A stretch of 18,674 bases of DNA from Anaerolineae bacterium (lineage in GTDB: Bacteria; Chloroflexota; Anaerolineae; JACIWP01). The DNA lies in NCBI GenBank assembly GCA_014360855.1, contig JACIWP010000022.1, positions 1-18,674 of the forward strand. The letters run 5' to 3'. Each line of letters begins with the position of its first letter. The stretch's first letter is position 1. Position numbers and translations under genes: made by a program. This document shows positions 8,694 through 15,742 of this stretch, piece by piece. The notes beneath the pieces were generated by a model. It had not been told where the DNA came from, made no database searches, and worked only from the letters and a program-made list of their open reading frames with translations.

Positions 8694-9808
8694 GGACGGC
8701 ATTCTTGCAGGGCAATGAAGCATGCGCCTATGGGGCGCTGGCCGCCGGCTGTCGCTTCTTCGCCGGCTACCCCATTACCCCTTCCACCACCATCGCGGAG
8801 ACCATGGCCCGGGAGCTTCCCAAGGTGGGCGGCGTCTTCATCCAAATGGAAGACGAGATCGCCAGCCTGGCGGCAGTGCTGGGCGCCTCGGTGGGCGGGC
8901 TGAAGGCCATGACCGCCACCAGCGGCCCGGGCTTTTCCCTGATGCAGGAGCACATCGGCTATGCCGTCATGGCTGAGATCCCCTGCGTCATTGTGGACGT
9001 ACAGCGCCTGGGGCCATCCACCGGTCAGCCCACCAGCCCCTCCCAGGGGGATGTCATGCAGGCGCGCTGGGGCACGCACGGCGACCATCCCATCATCGCG
9101 CTGTCCCCGACCTCGGTGCGGGAGTGCTTTGACCTGACGGTGACGGCCTTCAACCTTTCGGAGAAGTACCGCACGCCGGTCATCCTGCTGATGGACGCAG
9201 TGGTGGGGCACATGCGCGAGAAGGTCACACTGCCGGCGCCGGAGGAGCTGGAGATCATTGACCGCGCCCGGCCCAATGTGCCGCCGGAGTGGTATTTCCC
9301 CTATGAGGAGACCGCCTCCGATGTCCCGCCCATGGCCAACTTCGGCGATGGCTTCCGCTATCACATCACCGGGCTGATGCACGATCGCGCCGGCTTCCCC
9401 ACCCAGCGACTGGACGAGATCAACGCCTGGCTGACGCGCATTTTCCGCAAGATTGACGCCCATGTGGAGGATATCGCTATCACCGAGGCCATCAACGTGG
9501 AGCATGCGCGCACGCTGGTCATCGCTTATGGATGCACGGCGCGCGCTGCCAAGGAGGCGATCTACATGTGCCGGCGGCATCGCGTCGGCCTGCTCATCCT
9601 GAAAACGCTGTGGCCGTTCCCCAAAGACCAGGTCCTGCTGGCGGCGCACGAAGCTCAGCGCGTGGTCGTGCCGGAGATGAACATGGGACAGATCGCCCTG
9701 GAAGTGGAGCGGCTGGTCGGGCGCTCTAAGGTGCGGCGGGTGCGCCGGGCGGATGGGGAGATGATCACCCCCCAGGAGATTCGCGCCGCCATTGAGTACA
9801 AGGAATAG
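8690..9808 (+). CDS. korA: 2-oxoglutarate(2-oxoacid):ferredoxin oxidoreductase alpha subunit
   Basis: The alpha subunit of the thiamine-dependent enzyme that oxidatively decarboxylates a 2-oxoacid to acyl-CoA, or carboxylates in reverse, with ferredoxin as partner. The 372-residue protein has the family signatures GYPITPSTTIAE (25-36), QMEDEIASLAAVLGA (52-66), TATSGPGFSLMQEH (75-88) and a QRLGPSTGQPTSPSQGD run just after residue 100. The GPSTGQPT stretch is typical of KorA/VorA-type alpha subunits and differs from pyruvate-specific PorA. A C-terminal transketolase-like domain (about 255-370) has VVVPEMNMGQ. The start overlaps the korD stop. 2-Oxoglutarate is assigned because sucCD lies just upstream; a branched-chain 2-oxoacid (vor) is the main alternative. 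Confidence 0.92.
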   Translation: MRTAFLQGNEACAYGALAAGCRFFAGYPITPSTTIAETMARELPKVGGVFIQMEDEIASLAAVLGASVGGLKAMTATSGPGFSLMQEHIGYAVMAEIPCVIVDVQRLGPSTGQPTSPSQGDVMQARWGTHGDHPIIALSPTSVRECFDLTVTAFNLSEKYRTPVILLMDAVVGHMREKVTLPAPEELEIIDRARPNVPPEWYFPYEETASDVPPMANFGDGFRYHITGLMHDRAGFPTQRLDEINAWLTRIFRKIDAHVEDIAITEAINVEHARTLVIAYGCTARAAKEAIYMCRRHRVGLLILKTLWPFPKDQVLLAAHEAQRVVVPEMNMGQIALEVERLVGRSKVRRVRRADGEMITPQEIRAAIEYKE

Positions 9809-9824
9809 GGAAGGGGAGAGTATC

Positions 9825-10661
9825 ATGACAACCCAGCGCCAGTTGATATATGACTATCTGCGCCACAAGAAGAAATTCCCGAACATCTGGTGCGCCGGCT
9901 GTGGCATCGGCATTGTCATGGGCGCCATCATCCGCGCCGTGGACGACCTGGGCTATGACAAAAATCAGGTGGCTATGATCTCTGGCATCGGGTGCAGTGG
10001 ACGCATGCCGGTCTACCTGGACTTCTACACCATGCACACCACCCACGGCCGCGCCCTTTCCTTTGCCACCGGGCTGAAGCTGGCGCGGCCGGAGCTGAAA
10101 ATTATCGTAGTGATGGGGGATGGTGATGCGCTGGCCATCGGCGGCAACCATTTCATCCACACCGCCCGCCGCAACATTGACCTGACGGCCATCGTCATCA
10201 ACAACGCTACCTACGGCATGACCGGCGGGCAGTATTCCCCCACCACACCCCAGCATATGCTGGCGACCACCGCGCCGTACGGCAATATCGAACAGGACTT
10301 CCCCATCTGCGAGCTGGCGCAGGTGTGCGGCGCGGCCTTCGTGGCGCGCAGTACGGTCTATCACGTCGAGGAACTGCAGGGCTATATCGAGCAGGGGCTG
10401 GAGAAAAAGGGCTTTGCCCTGATCGAAGCGGTGAGCTACTGCCACACCACCTACGGCCGGCTGAACCGCCTAGGCTCTGCCGTGGACATGATGCGCGCTC
10501 TCAAGGAGAACAGCGTCACCCGACAGACTGCCGAGAAGCTCCCACCCGAGGAACTGCAGGGGAAGATTGTGCGCGGTATCTTCGTGGATCGCGAGGTGCC
10601 GGAATACACCCAGCTCTACCAGAAGATCATCGAGCGGGCGCAGTCGGGAGGCAAAGCGTGA
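9825..10661 (+). CDS. korB: 2-oxoglutarate(2-oxoacid):ferredoxin oxidoreductase beta subunit
   Basis: The beta subunit binds thiamine diphosphate and the proximal [4Fe-4S] cluster. The 278 residues have cluster ligands in WCAGCG (C23, C26), GIGCSGR (C57) and a fourth cysteine C206 in SYCHTTYG. The TPP/Mg motif runs from GDGDALAIGG (98-107) to VINN (124-127), followed by YGMTGGQ. ATG 9825 is chosen because it follows aaggggag at 9811-9818; an earlier in-frame GTG (9792) lies inside korA and lacks a ribosome site. The gap to korA is 16 bases. The stop overlaps the next gene (GTGA, 10658-10661). The C-terminal tail (about 230-278) is typical of KorB and was probably not acquired separately. Confidence 0.94.
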   Translation: MTTQRQLIYDYLRHKKKFPNIWCAGCGIGIVMGAIIRAVDDLGYDKNQVAMISGIGCSGRMPVYLDFYTMHTTHGRALSFATGLKLARPELKIIVVMGDGDALAIGGNHFIHTARRNIDLTAIVINNATYGMTGGQYSPTTPQHMLATTAPYGNIEQDFPICELAQVCGAAFVARSTVYHVEELQGYIEQGLEKKGFALIEAVSYCHTTYGRLNRLGSAVDMMRALKENSVTRQTAEKLPPEELQGKIVRGIFVDREVPEYTQLYQKIIERAQSGGKA

Positions 10662-11272
10662 AGAAAGAGACGGCGAAGAAAGAGACCACCCGGACAGGCA
10701 TCGGACGCTATGAGGTGCGTCTCGCCGGCAAGGGCGGCCAAGGCATGATCCTGGCCGGCCGCATCCTGGCGGAGGCCGTCGCCCTGTACGATGGGCGCAA
10801 CGCCGTGCAGACCCAGGATTACGGCCCGGAAGCGCGCGGCGGCGCCTCCAAATCAGAGGTGATCATCTCTGACGGCGAGATATATTACCCGAAGGTGATG
10901 AACGCCGACCTGCTGGTCTGCATGAGCCAGGAGGCCAGCGACCGCTATTATTACGACCTGAAGCGCGACGGCCTGCTCATCATTGATTCCACCAATGTGG
11001 AGCGCTCTCCCACCACACGTGTGGTCGCGGTGCCCATCACCGAGCTGGCCGTCAAGGCCACCGGCCGCGAGATCACGGCGGCCATGGTGGCGCTAGGCCT
11101 TATCTGCGGCCTGACGAAGATCGTGTCCGAGGAATCCCTGGAAAAAGCTATCCGCTCCCTGGTGCCCAAGGGAACGGAAGAGCTGAACGTCAAGGCGATG
11201 CGCGCCGGCCTGGAGGAAGCCAAACGCCTGCTGGAAGCCGGCCTGCCGGTTGCCCTCCCCACGGAGCTGTGA
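10658..11272 (+). CDS. korC: 2-oxoglutarate(2-oxoacid):ferredoxin oxidoreductase gamma subunit
   Basis: The gamma subunit completes the heterotetrameric oxidoreductase. From GTG 10658 the protein is 204 residues. A Lys/Thr-rich N-terminal tail of about 16 residues precedes the GKGGQG motif (24-29). The family signature QDYGPEARGG (53-62) and SKSEVIIS follow, and the segment around ADLLVCMSQEA (83-93) is as expected. GTG is chosen because cgggagg lies 7 bases upstream and because the 4-base overlap with korB repeats the coupling seen at korD/korA. The frame is open much further upstream but only inside korB. The C-terminus ends 18 bases before the next gene, with no terminator seen. Confidence 0.92.
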   Translation: MKKETAKKETTRTGIGRYEVRLAGKGGQGMILAGRILAEAVALYDGRNAVQTQDYGPEARGGASKSEVIISDGEIYYPKVMNADLLVCMSQEASDRYYYDLKRDGLLIIDSTNVERSPTTRVVAVPITELAVKATGREITAAMVALGLICGLTKIVSEESLEKAIRSLVPKGTEELNVKAMRAGLEEAKRLLEAGLPVALPTEL

Positions 11273-11290
11273 CACAGGTTCGGTACCCCT

Positions 11291-12979
11291 ATGCCGAAGG
11301 ATGAGACGGCATACTCCGATCAGGATGAGCGGCGCTGGGCGGCGCTCCAGGGCCGGCAGGTGGTGGGCGTGGGACGAGACCCGGGGGAGGCCTACCGGGC
11401 CGCCAAGACCCGCCGGCCGAAAGAGGAACCTACCGCGCTCGTGCCGGCCGGCGCCGGCGCCGATGACGTGGACCAGTGGCCCCAGCGCCTGGAGCGGCTG
11501 TTCGCAGAAAACCCATGGGCCGCGCGCACCCGCGAGCTTCTCTGTTCCCGGCTGGCCGGCGTGTACCTGGTGGGCGGCTGTGTGCGCGATCTCATGCTGG
11601 GCCGGCCCATCCATGACCTGGACATCGTCATGTCCGACGACGCCGTGCAGTGGGGCCGCCGGCTGGCGGACCAGCTCGGGGCCGGCTTTTACGTCCTCGA
11701 TGCCGAGCGCGGCTTCGCCCGGGTAGTCCTCCTGCGGGAGAATCACCCCCGCCTCTTCCTGGACCTTTCCCGTATAGAAGGTGAGCGGATCGAGGAAGAC
11801 CTGGCCCGGCGCGATTTCACCATCAACGCCCTGGCGTTGGAGCTGTGCGCCGGACGCCTGATAGACCCCTTTGACGGCAAGGGAGATGTCCGCCGGCGCA
11901 TCCTGCGTCCCGTCACCCCGCAGGCCATCGCCAATGACCCCATCCGCGCCGTGCGGGCGGTACGGCTGGCGGTCGAACTGGGCTTCTCCATGGACGCATC
12001 CTTGCTGGAGGCCATCCGGCGGGATGCCGGCGGGCTGGCGGAGGAGTCCCCCGAACGCATTCAGCAGGAACTGCACCGCATGCTGGCCCTGCCCAACTCC
12101 GCGGAGGCCCTGCGCCGCATGTCTGGGCTGGGGCTGTGGCAGTACACCATTCCGGAGCTGGATGGGTTGGCCGGCGTGAGCCAATCGGCCCCCCATCAGC
12201 TTGATGTCTGGGACCATACTCTGCTCACAGTGGCGCGGCTGGAGGAACTTCTGCGCGCCATCGGCCTGCCGGCGGAGGACGGCGGCCGGTTGGTGCCCGA
12301 GGAATGGGCCTTCTTGGAGCCTTCCCGGCCGGCACTGCGCCGGCACTTGGAGCAGGAGCTGGCGGAGGAGCGGCCCTGCTGGCAGGCGCTGAAGTGGGCG
12401 GCCCTCCTGCACGACATCGCCAAACCGGCAGCGCGCCGGGTGGATGAGGTGGGACGGGTGCACTTCCTCGGCCATGCGCGGAAAGGTGCGGAGATGGCAG
12501 AGGGGATCATGCGCCGGCTCCGCTTCTCCCAGCGCGAGATATCTTACGTCTGCGCCTGCGTGGCCCATCATCTGCGTCCCCTGCTGTTGTCCCGGGAAAG
12601 GGAGCTGACACCGCGGGCACAGTACCGCTTTTTCCGGGACCTGGGGGATGCGGCCCTGGGCGTATGCCTCCTGTCGCTGGCGGATACCGCCGCATGCCGG
12701 CCAGGCCGGCCGCCGGCGGAGGTCTGGGCGCCCGTGCAGAGGGTCGTTCAGGCCCTGCTGGAGTTCTTCTCGCGCACCGGCGGGCCGGAGGGGATGCCGC
12801 GCCTGGTCACCGGGAATGACCTGATCCAGCGCTTTGGGTTGGCCCCCGGCCCTGCCATAGGCAAATGGCTGGAGCGGGTGCGCGAGGAGCAGGCCGCCGG
12901 CACATTCACCACGCGCGACGAGGCCCTGCGCTGGCTCGAACAGGCGATATCGGGAAAAGAGGGGGGAAAGAGCTTGTGA
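11291..12979 (+). CDS. cca: tRNA nucleotidyltransferase / poly(A) polymerase family protein with HD domain
   Basis: This 562-residue class II nucleotidyltransferase probably adds or repairs the tRNA 3' CCA end. The head domain has GG (95-96) and the metal-binding DLD (D109, D111) in VYLVGGCVRDLMLG-x-x-x-x-DLDIV. It continues with RRDFTINALAL (173-183), DPFDG (192-196) and the RNA-binding NDPIRAVRAVRLA (216-228). A C-terminal HD domain has H309, H374-D375 (LLHDIAKP), H395 and H426-H427. The first about 50 residues are outside the known fold and resemble a shortened DUF5678-like segment (RWAALQGRQVVGVGRDPGEA). ATG 11291 is the first start after an in-frame stop, and its ribosome site is poor. 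It probably shares the kor transcript. CCA addition, A addition only or poly(A) activity cannot be separated by eye. Confidence 0.88.
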   Translation: MPKDETAYSDQDERRWAALQGRQVVGVGRDPGEAYRAAKTRRPKEEPTALVPAGAGADDVDQWPQRLERLFAENPWAARTRELLCSRLAGVYLVGGCVRDLMLGRPIHDLDIVMSDDAVQWGRRLADQLGAGFYVLDAERGFARVVLLRENHPRLFLDLSRIEGERIEEDLARRDFTINALALELCAGRLIDPFDGKGDVRRRILRPVTPQAIANDPIRAVRAVRLAVELGFSMDASLLEAIRRDAGGLAEESPERIQQELHRMLALPNSAEALRRMSGLGLWQYTIPELDGLAGVSQSAPHQLDVWDHTLLTVARLEELLRAIGLPAEDGGRLVPEEWAFLEPSRPALRRHLEQELAEERPCWQALKWAALLHDIAKPAARRVDEVGRVHFLGHARKGAEMAEGIMRRLRFSQREISYVCACVAHHLRPLLLSRERELTPRAQYRFFRDLGDAALGVCLLSLADTAACRPGRPPAEVWAPVQRVVQALLEFFSRTGGPEGMPRLVTGNDLIQRFGLAPGPAIGKWLERVREEQAAGTFTTRDEALRWLEQAISGKEGGKSL

Positions 12980-14040
12980 GCACATCCGAGGAACGCGTAT
13001 GCCCCTATCTGGGCGCGATGAACGGTCCGGATACATATTGGCCACAGCCCTCGCCGGCCAACCGCTGTTACGCCTTCCCCGCCCCGACCCCCATCACGGA
13101 GGACGAGCAGGAGCGGCTGTGTCTGAGCGGGGAATTTGGCCGCTGTCCGCGCCTGCAGGCGGCGCAAATGGCCTATGGACAGCGCTATCCGGCGCCGACG
13201 CGCTCCCGGGCGCGGATATGGCCCTGGCAGACCCGCCCCATGGCCGTGGTCGTGGGCGGCCTCATTACCATGGGGATACTGCTGGTCTGTGCCTGGGCCT
13301 TGGTGGCCTATCAGACGCGCGGCTTCCGGCCGGCCAGCGCCTTCGCCACCTCCACCCCCTTGCCGGCATTGACCACTACCGCGCCCGTGGGGACACCCGT
13401 CAGCTCACCCACCATGCCGGCGCCCCCCACCGATACGCCGACCACGATCCCCACGGACACGCCTGTCCCCAGCCCGACCTTCACGGTGGTGATCATCCCG
13501 ACACTGCCGGCGGAAACCCCGACGCCCTGGCCCACTCCGACTCCTTTCCCGACTCCGGTGCCGCGCCCGACCAGCACGCCGCGGCCGACTTTCACCCGAC
13601 CGCCGACCTTCACCCCGCGGCCGACCTACACAGCCAGCCCGACCCGCACCGTCACCCCCACCCGCACGCCGACAGTGGTGCAGTATGCCATTCAGTTGAT
13701 TACCAGCGCCACGTCCGCGCAGGTGCAGGCCGGCCAGACCGCCACCTTCAACGTCACCGTGCGCAACATGGCGACGGTGCCGGATAATGTGGTGCTTCAG
13801 CTCTTCCCGGCGGTTATGTCCGGGTGGAGCGTGCGGCTCATCGTGGATGGAGCAGACAAGGGGGCCGGCCCGGTGACCATCGCGCTGGCCGCCAGCGGGA
13901 CGAAGACGGTCAGCGTGACCTTCACGGTGCCGGCCGATGCCGCGGTCGGCTCCGCCGGCGAGGCCTATCTCAGCGCCGCATCCCAGAGCTCCGCCGCGGC
14001 ACAGGCATCCCTTTCCCTGACGATCAGCGTCAAGGAGTAG
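12976..14040 (+). CDS. single-pass membrane protein: cytoplasmic Cys4 motif, Pro/Thr linker, outer NEW3-like beta domain
   Basis: From GTG 12976 (GTGA overlap with the cca stop, purine-rich site gaggggggaaag upstream) the protein is 354 residues. Residues 9-57 hold a Cys motif: CPYLG (C9), PSPANRCYA (C31), LCLSG (C49) and RCPR (C57). This pattern recurs in Chloroflexota and some other bacteria next to LysM or membrane segments and may bind metal. A basic segment (77-88) and a hydrophobic span (89-111) predict N-terminus inside. Residues 126-234 are a Thr/Pro-rich linker. Residues 236-352 form a beta domain (AQVQAGQTATFNVTVRNM...VTFTVPADA) resembling the NEW3/alpha-galactosidase-associated or Ig-like fold. 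The function is unknown. Tight coupling to cca and the following phosphatase suggests shared expression, though not necessarily a shared process. Confidence 0.8.
   Translation: MSTSEERVCPYLGAMNGPDTYWPQPSPANRCYAFPAPTPITEDEQERLCLSGEFGRCPRLQAAQMAYGQRYPAPTRSRARIWPWQTRPMAVVVGGLITMGILLVCAWALVAYQTRGFRPASAFATSTPLPALTTTAPVGTPVSSPTMPAPPTDTPTTIPTDTPVPSPTFTVVIIPTLPAETPTPWPTPTPFPTPVPRPTSTPRPTFTRPPTFTPRPTYTASPTRTVTPTRTPTVVQYAIQLITSATSAQVQAGQTATFNVTVRNMATVPDNVVLQLFPAVMSGWSVRLIVDGADKGAGPVTIALAASGTKTVSVTFTVPADAAVGSAGEAYLSAASQSSAAAQASLSLTISVKE
13351..13677 (+). repeat. Pro/Thr-rich low-complexity linker
   Basis: About 109 codons encode degenerate T-P-x-P-T and P-T-F-T/P-T-Y-T units, clearest at 13579-13635 where cgaccttcacc-like units recur. 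It is a cell-surface stalk separating the membrane span from the outer beta domain. Repeat number could vary between strains. Confidence 0.8.
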
Positions 14041-14045
14041 ACCCG

Positions 14046-14786
14046 ATGGTGATTGTGGCGCGCGGCCTGGAACTGCACGTCGCGGTTGCCAAAGTGGCGA
14101 AGTACGCCGTCAGCGAAAGCGGAGACACGGTCGAGGTCATCGAGCGTCCGCACGGCGGGCTTTCCCTGGTGCTGGCCGATGGGCAGAGCAGTGGCCAGGC
14201 GGCCAAGCTCATCAGCAATATCGCCGCCCGTAAAATCATCTCCCTGCTGGCGGATGGTGTGCGGGACGGGGCGGCGGCGCGTGCGGCCCATGATTACCTG
14301 CGCACTCTGCGGCAGGGGAAGGTCTCCGCTGAGATCAGCATCGCCTCGGTGGATTTGACCACCGGCACGCTGGTTATTTCGCGCAACACGCAGTGCCCGG
14401 CGGTCATCATCCGGCGCGCGCCGGCCGGCGAGTGCGCGGTGACCCTGCTGGATGATCCCAGCGAGCCGATCGGCATCCATCCCCGCACCAAGCCGGTCAT
14501 CAGTGAGATTCAGCTCGAGGCAGGTCTGTATGCCCTGCTGTTCAGCGACGGCCTGCTGGCCGCCGGCCGGCGGAAAGGCCAATCCCTCGATATCCCCGCT
14601 TTCGCCTGCGCCCATCTGCGCCAGGATTCTGCCAGCGCCGAAACCCTGGCCGAGGCGCTCATCTCCGAGGCCATCTCCCTGGACGACGGCCGGCCGGCGG
14701 ATGACATCAGCGCGGCGGTACTGGCCGTGTACCCCCATGCCGGCGCCCTACAAATCCGCAAAATGAGCGTGCGCTTCCCATTTTGA
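14046..14786 (+). CDS. stand-alone SpoIIE/PP2C-type protein serine/threonine phosphatase
   Basis: From ATG 14046 the protein is 246 residues and consists of little more than a PPM (PP2C) phosphatase fold of the SpoIIE/RsbU group. It has the metal-binding ADGQSSGQAA (D45-G46), the ISIASVDLTTGTLVISRN strand pair (about 97-114), LFSDGLL (166-171; D168) and the C-terminal DDISAAVL (D219-D220). These are the aspartates expected for the two Mn/Mg ions. No PAS, GAF, HAMP or receiver domain is attached, unlike most SpoIIE-type phosphatases. AAGGAG (14033-14038) precedes the start at 7 bases; it lies in the end of the membrane protein gene, 5 bases upstream, so the two are co-expressed. The likely target class is an anti-sigma antagonist or another phosphoprotein, but no partner is in the window. 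Confidence 0.85.
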   Translation: MVIVARGLELHVAVAKVAKYAVSESGDTVEVIERPHGGLSLVLADGQSSGQAAKLISNIAARKIISLLADGVRDGAAARAAHDYLRTLRQGKVSAEISIASVDLTTGTLVISRNTQCPAVIIRRAPAGECAVTLLDDPSEPIGIHPRTKPVISEIQLEAGLYALLFSDGLLAAGRRKGQSLDIPAFACAHLRQDSASAETLAEALISEAISLDDGRPADDISAAVLAVYPHAGALQIRKMSVRFPF

Positions 14787-14795
14787 TGGTATAAT
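14787..14795 (+). promoter_or_regulatory. predicted extended -10 promoter for the P-loop/Mth938 pair
   Basis: TGGTATAAT gives a consensus -10 (TATAAT, 14790-14795) with the TGn extension. It sits in a short AT-rich patch directly after the phosphatase stop. No recognisable -35 is present 16-18 bases upstream, which is compatible with an extended -10 promoter. The transcript would start near 14802. Confidence 0.65.
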
Positions 14796-14873
14796 AATAT
14801 ATAAATGGACATGGCAGTCCGCCAAGCACAGCGGCCCGCAACCCTGTCACAGTACAGGAGGGCATGGTTGGCG

Positions 14874-15344
14874 ATGAGCCATGGAGAGGGATCATTCACT
14901 CGGGCACCGCTGATCGCGGTGGTGGGGGTGTGCGCCGCCGGCAAGACCACCCTGGTAGAGGGACTGCGCGCCCTGGGCTATAATGCCCGCCAGGTGGGCC
15001 AGGAGCACTCGTACGTCCCATACATGTGGCAGCGCATCACCCGGCCGGATATCCTTATTTATCTTCATGCCAGCTACGAGGCAGTGGCCCGCCGGCGAGA
15101 GGTGGATTACGACGCGGCCTACTGGCAGGAGCAGGAGCGCCGGCTGGCTCATGCGGCCGCACACGCTCATCTGGTGATTGACACCGATGCGCTGACGCCG
15201 GAAGAAGTGCTGGCCAGGGCAGTGGCCTTTTTGGAATCCCGGAGCATCGGGAGGCTGGCTCCGAGAGGTTTGTCGGATGCGCCGGCGAAAGGAGGTCGTT
15301 CGCCATGCATCTCATCGAGGGATATGAGTTCGGCCGAATCCTGA
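14874..15344 (+). CDS. small P-loop NTPase, nucleoside/nucleotide-kinase-like
   Basis: From ATG 14874 the protein is 156 residues. It begins with IAVVGVCAAGKTTLVEGL, a Walker A loop (G18 to T26, K24). Later features are LIYLHASYEAVARRR (61-75), an arginine-rich lid-like segment with YWQEQERRL (83-91), and LVIDTDALTPEEVLARAVAFL (100-120), the core layout of small kinases such as dephospho-CoA or AAA_33-type kinases. The substrate is unknown. AGGAGGG at 14856-14862 supports 14874 (spacing 11) or a TTG at 14868. ATG 14805 is also in frame but would lie almost at the predicted transcript start, requiring leaderless translation. The last 13 codons overlap the next gene by 40 bases, and that tail looks unconserved. 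Confidence 0.75.
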   Translation: MSHGEGSFTRAPLIAVVGVCAAGKTTLVEGLRALGYNARQVGQEHSYVPYMWQRITRPDILIYLHASYEAVARRREVDYDAAYWQEQERRLAHAAAHAHLVIDTDALTPEEVLARAVAFLESRSIGRLAPRGLSDAPAKGGRSPCISSRDMSSAES

Positions 15345-15658
15345 TTGACGGCAAGACCTATCGGGCGGACCTGCTCATCCTTCCCGACGGCATCCATCCA
15401 GATTGGTGGCGGCAGGAAGGGCATGCGCTGGCAGTGGTGGACCTGTGGGAATTGACCCAGTGCGATCCCCTGCCGGAGGTGCTGGTGGTGGGCACAGGCT
15501 CTCACGGCCGCATGGTCGTCCTGCCCGAGACAGAACAGTGGCTGAAGGAGAAGGGGATTGAACTGCGGGCACTCCCCACCGCGGAGGCCTGCAAGGTCTA
15601 CAATGCCCTGGTGGAGAAAGGTGTGCGCGCCGGGGCGGCCCTGCATCTGACCTGTTGA
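15305..15658 (+). CDS. Mth938-like (DUF498/NDUFAF3-type) domain protein
   Basis: This 117-residue protein fits the Mth938-like family in length and motifs: an early FGRILIDGKTY strand pair (9-19), EVLVVGTGSHG (58-68), a KGIELRALPTAEACKVYNAL run (83-102) and the hallmark C-terminal AALHLTC (111-117). The family is a small alpha/beta fold found in archaea and bacteria and, as NDUFAF3, in mitochondrial complex I assembly. The biochemical role of the bacterial members is not established. ATG 15305 has AAAGGAGG at 15288-15295. The gene overlaps the end of the P-loop gene, so the two are coupled. A strong hairpin terminator follows 25 bases after the stop. Confidence 0.85.
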   Translation: MHLIEGYEFGRILIDGKTYRADLLILPDGIHPDWWRQEGHALAVVDLWELTQCDPLPEVLVVGTGSHGRMVVLPETEQWLKEKGIELRALPTAEACKVYNALVEKGVRAGAALHLTC

Positions 15659-15683
15659 CGCCGGCTCCTTCCGGAAGCGAAAA

Positions 15684-15711
15684 GGCCTCCCGCGTGGTAG
15701 CGCGGGAGGCC
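15684..15711. terminator. bidirectional intrinsic terminator between convergent genes
   Basis: A perfect 11-bp stem (GGCCTCCCGCG / CGCGGGAGGCC) encloses a 6-base loop. Read leftwards, the stem is followed at once by TTTT (for the repeat-protein gene). Read rightwards, a TTTT lies 8 bases beyond the stem (for the Mth938 gene). The 84-base gap between the two converging stop codons holds nothing else. Confidence 0.88.
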
Positions 15712-15742
15712 AGGTGGGGTTTTGGCTTGTGCGCCGGCGGGA

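Noticed and set aside
11267..11277. CTGTGACACAG, a short palindrome over the korC stop
   Set aside because: Only 5 bases per arm with a one-base centre, no T-run, and not matching any operator I can name; likely chance.
11093..13045. A long minus-strand open frame opposite korC and cca
   Set aside because: Same cause; no ribosome site or promoter and no motif, and it spans two well-supported genes on the other strand.
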